From assembly GCA_049652385.1 (NCBI GenBank), contig JBASDX010000005.1, positions 195,868-259,867 of the forward strand: DNA of 64,000 nt, given 5' to 3'. The stretch's first letter is position 1. Each line of letters starts with the position of its first letter. Below are positions 62,294 through 64,000 of this stretch, one piece after another. Position numbers and translations under genes: made by a program. This stretch comes from DMER64 sp049652385 (GTDB taxonomy: Bacteria; Bacteroidota; Bacteroidia; Bacteroidales; UBA932). The notes under the pieces are model-generated. The model saw only the letters and a program-made list of their open reading frames with translations, did not search any database and was not told the origin of the DNA.

Positions 62294-63880
62294 ATGCTAT
62301 TCATAAGAAACGCTTTTTATTTTCGCAAATTTTTTAAAGAGCAGATTGCAAGAGAAAGTAGTTCTATTGATCTCAATTTTGTTGGCTCTCTACACCCAGA
62401 GAAAAGACGGAATGAGACGGGGTTTTCAAAACTCATATACGGAAATAGAATAGATTTGGGACATTTCTTAAAAACAATTGCTTTAAACGTAGCTGCTGAT
62501 GATCAAGCTATATATGAACTCATTCAAAATGCAGACGATTGTGAATCAACTTTTTTTAGTGTGAATTACAATGAAAAGTACTTGCTCTGTATCAACAATG
62601 GTAATTATTTTACTGACTATGATATGTCAGCCATTATCAACGTGGCTGGTAATTACAAAGATGGAGAAGATATTGGTTCTTGGGGCATCGGGTTTAAAAT
62701 ACTACACAGATTACTTGGTACGGACGATGGAGAAGAAGCCATAATAAATGATTATGCTGGCCCTGTGATTTTTAGTTGGAATAAATATATTCAATTAAAA
62801 AAATTCCTTGACAGGGAATCTATCTATGTTTCTGGCGTAGGTAAAAATAGAAATAGTTATAATTATGAAAGAGACAAAGAAAATCCATGGCTAGTAAAAA
62901 TTTTATATACCTGTTTCCCCTCGCATTATAAGGAACAAATCAGGTTAGGTGACTATGATACAAGAGAAACAAAATTTGGAGAAAATGAATTGAGTGAAAT
63001 GCAGGAGTTCTTACAAGAATCATTGCGAAATTTCAATTTAACTGAGGATAATTTTTTGAAGAATGGTTCAATGTTTTTTCTCAAATTAGGTAAAGGTAAG
63101 AGTAGATTTCTTGATGAAGGTATTGATAGAATTAAAAGCGGATTATCATATTCATTCAAATTCTTAAATAGTCTACAAAAAATATACATAAATGGCGAAA
63201 TAATTAAAGCAAAAACGATTTTAAATTATTCTCATTCTTTTCCTATTGGCAGTAAGGAGTTCATAGAAATCAATCCAAACAATAAAAAGAGGGATATAAA
63301 ATTCTCCTTCGCTTTTTATTATGATTATAAAGAAGCATCTGAATTACAAAACGGATTGGCCCCAAATCTTTATACATATTTTTCAATGGACGAAGAAAAA
63401 AATGGTTTTAGTTTTTTGCTGCATTGCAATGCTTTTGACATAAATAGTGATCGGCGTAAGCTTCAAGCAACTTCCCAAATAAATGAAAAACTTCTGCCAA
63501 TAATTGCACAAAACCTCATTAAATATACTGATACACAAAAAGAAACCAACCGAGATTTATTTTTGTCATTATATGCCAATTTTTTGCTTTCCAAATATCC
63601 CACAAACAAGCCCCATATTAATAATAATTTTTGCTGTTTTATACATCAATATGTAACAGAAAATATACCTACTAAAAATGGATATTCAGATAATCCAAAA
63701 AATGTAAAAATTAACAAACTTGAAATTGATATTGATTTAAATGAATTTGGATTAGATCATATTCAATGGTTTGCATGGAATACCGAAGCCGATGATTTGT
63801 TAATTGAAAAAGCAGTAGAAAAATTAGGTGTCGAGGAATGGGACATCAGAGATATTATTGAAAATATAAACCCTAAATAG
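62294..63880 (+). CDS. Sacsin/HSP90-type GHKL ATPase-domain protein
   Basis: 528 residues. The N-terminal quarter is a Bergerat ATP-binding fold: the N-box ELIQNADD (residues 75-82, Glu75 and Asn79), NNGNYF (G1-like) and GSWGIGFK (128-135, G2). The rest has no family I recognise. No signal or membrane helix. Sacsin-type ATPases occur in several bacterial defence contexts, so an antiphage role is possible but unproven. Much more AT-rich than the core. It is short for sacsin-type proteins, which often exceed 1000 residues. Confidence 0.75.
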   Translation: MLFIRNAFYFRKFFKEQIARESSSIDLNFVGSLHPEKRRNETGFSKLIYGNRIDLGHFLKTIALNVAADDQAIYELIQNADDCESTFFSVNYNEKYLLCINNGNYFTDYDMSAIINVAGNYKDGEDIGSWGIGFKILHRLLGTDDGEEAIINDYAGPVIFSWNKYIQLKKFLDRESIYVSGVGKNRNSYNYERDKENPWLVKILYTCFPSHYKEQIRLGDYDTRETKFGENELSEMQEFLQESLRNFNLTEDNFLKNGSMFFLKLGKGKSRFLDEGIDRIKSGLSYSFKFLNSLQKIYINGEIIKAKTILNYSHSFPIGSKEFIEINPNNKKRDIKFSFAFYYDYKEASELQNGLAPNLYTYFSMDEEKNGFSFLLHCNAFDINSDRRKLQATSQINEKLLPIIAQNLIKYTDTQKETNRDLFLSLYANFLLSKYPTNKPHINNNFCCFIHQYVTENIPTKNGYSDNPKNVKINKLEIDIDLNEFGLDHIQWFAWNTEADDLLIEKAVEKLGVEEWDIRDIIENINPK

Positions 63881-64000
63881 TCAACCCTTATAAAATCCCT
63901 GTTTTCCAACAATCCCAGGAACAGGCTGTAATACCAACCTCCTATCCATTCTTCTGAATAATGAAACCTCCGGGGCCCATCTTCTAAAAATCCAAAAAAG
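63881..64000. other. Window end
   Basis: 120 bases after the ATPase stop. One minus-strand frame is open to the edge (it contains YSEEWIGGWYYSL), but no start, stop or homology can be judged from this fragment. Confidence 0.4.

Overview
The window is a stretch of chromosome from a Bacteroidota bacterium, most likely order Bacteroidales. Four things support this. Many genes are preceded by the Bacteroidota -7 box TAnnTTTG, and at 15619-15649 and 39708-39738 it is paired with TTTG at 19 bp. Shine-Dalgarno sites are rare. The window has a BamA/OmpH/OmpH block and a Bacteroidota-type omega subunit. It also carries an anaerobe's ferredoxin-dependent 2-oxoacid oxidoreductase (KorAB) beside NADP-type glutamate dehydrogenase, plus a lipoprotein GH29 fucosidase. 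I cannot name a genus.

Layout of the core, 1-49.4 kb. Topoisomerase IV (parE partial, parC) and aroK face recJ. lysS, a SpoU methyltransferase, aroE and ssb follow, then two tandem MFSD1-like MFS transporters on the minus strand. purA-dxs precede a tRNA(Thr, Tyr, Gly, Thr)-tuf-tRNA-Trp-secE-nusG-rplKAJL-rpoBC translation/transcription operon. Next come korAB-gdhA-pantothenate kinase. A minus-strand envelope operon (nadK-uppS-bamA-ompH-ompH-murI) is divergent from pdxJ-ompH-like-purC-LysM/PBP1-like. A second minus-strand run (trxB-bamD-rpoZ-recN-nagB) ends at tRNA-Pro and rtcB.

Layout of the accessory region, about 49.4-64 kb. It holds a GH29 fucosidase with an in-frame 15-bp tandem repeat array, a Bor-like lipoprotein, and an abiEi-abiEii-fic operon whose Fic motif is degenerate. 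A VOC protein and a vWA protein followed by a sigma-70-like factor come next. A MntA/HepT toxin-antitoxin pair is bracketed by 29-bp identical direct repeats plus an inverted copy. A minus-strand cassette then encodes a WYL regulator, an MBL-fold (RNase J-like) hydrolase and a stand-alone AbiEii-like nucleotidyltransferase. A perfect palindrome sits in the WYL divergent promoter, and a 12-bp match to it recurs in front of the MBL gene. The window ends with a small membrane-anchored protein, a 5'-truncated relative of an uncharacterised family, and an AT-rich sacsin/HSP90-type ATPase.

How it fits together. The core supplies DNA topology, translation, transcription, envelope biogenesis and the 2-oxoglutarate/glutamate node. 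The right 15 kb looks like a defence/toxin-antitoxin island: three nucleotidyltransferase-fold families lie within 5 kb, base composition is patchy, there are repeats, and one gene remnant is present. My best candidate for an undescribed system is the WYL-MBL-nucleotidyltransferase cassette. Second is the sacsin-like ATPase.
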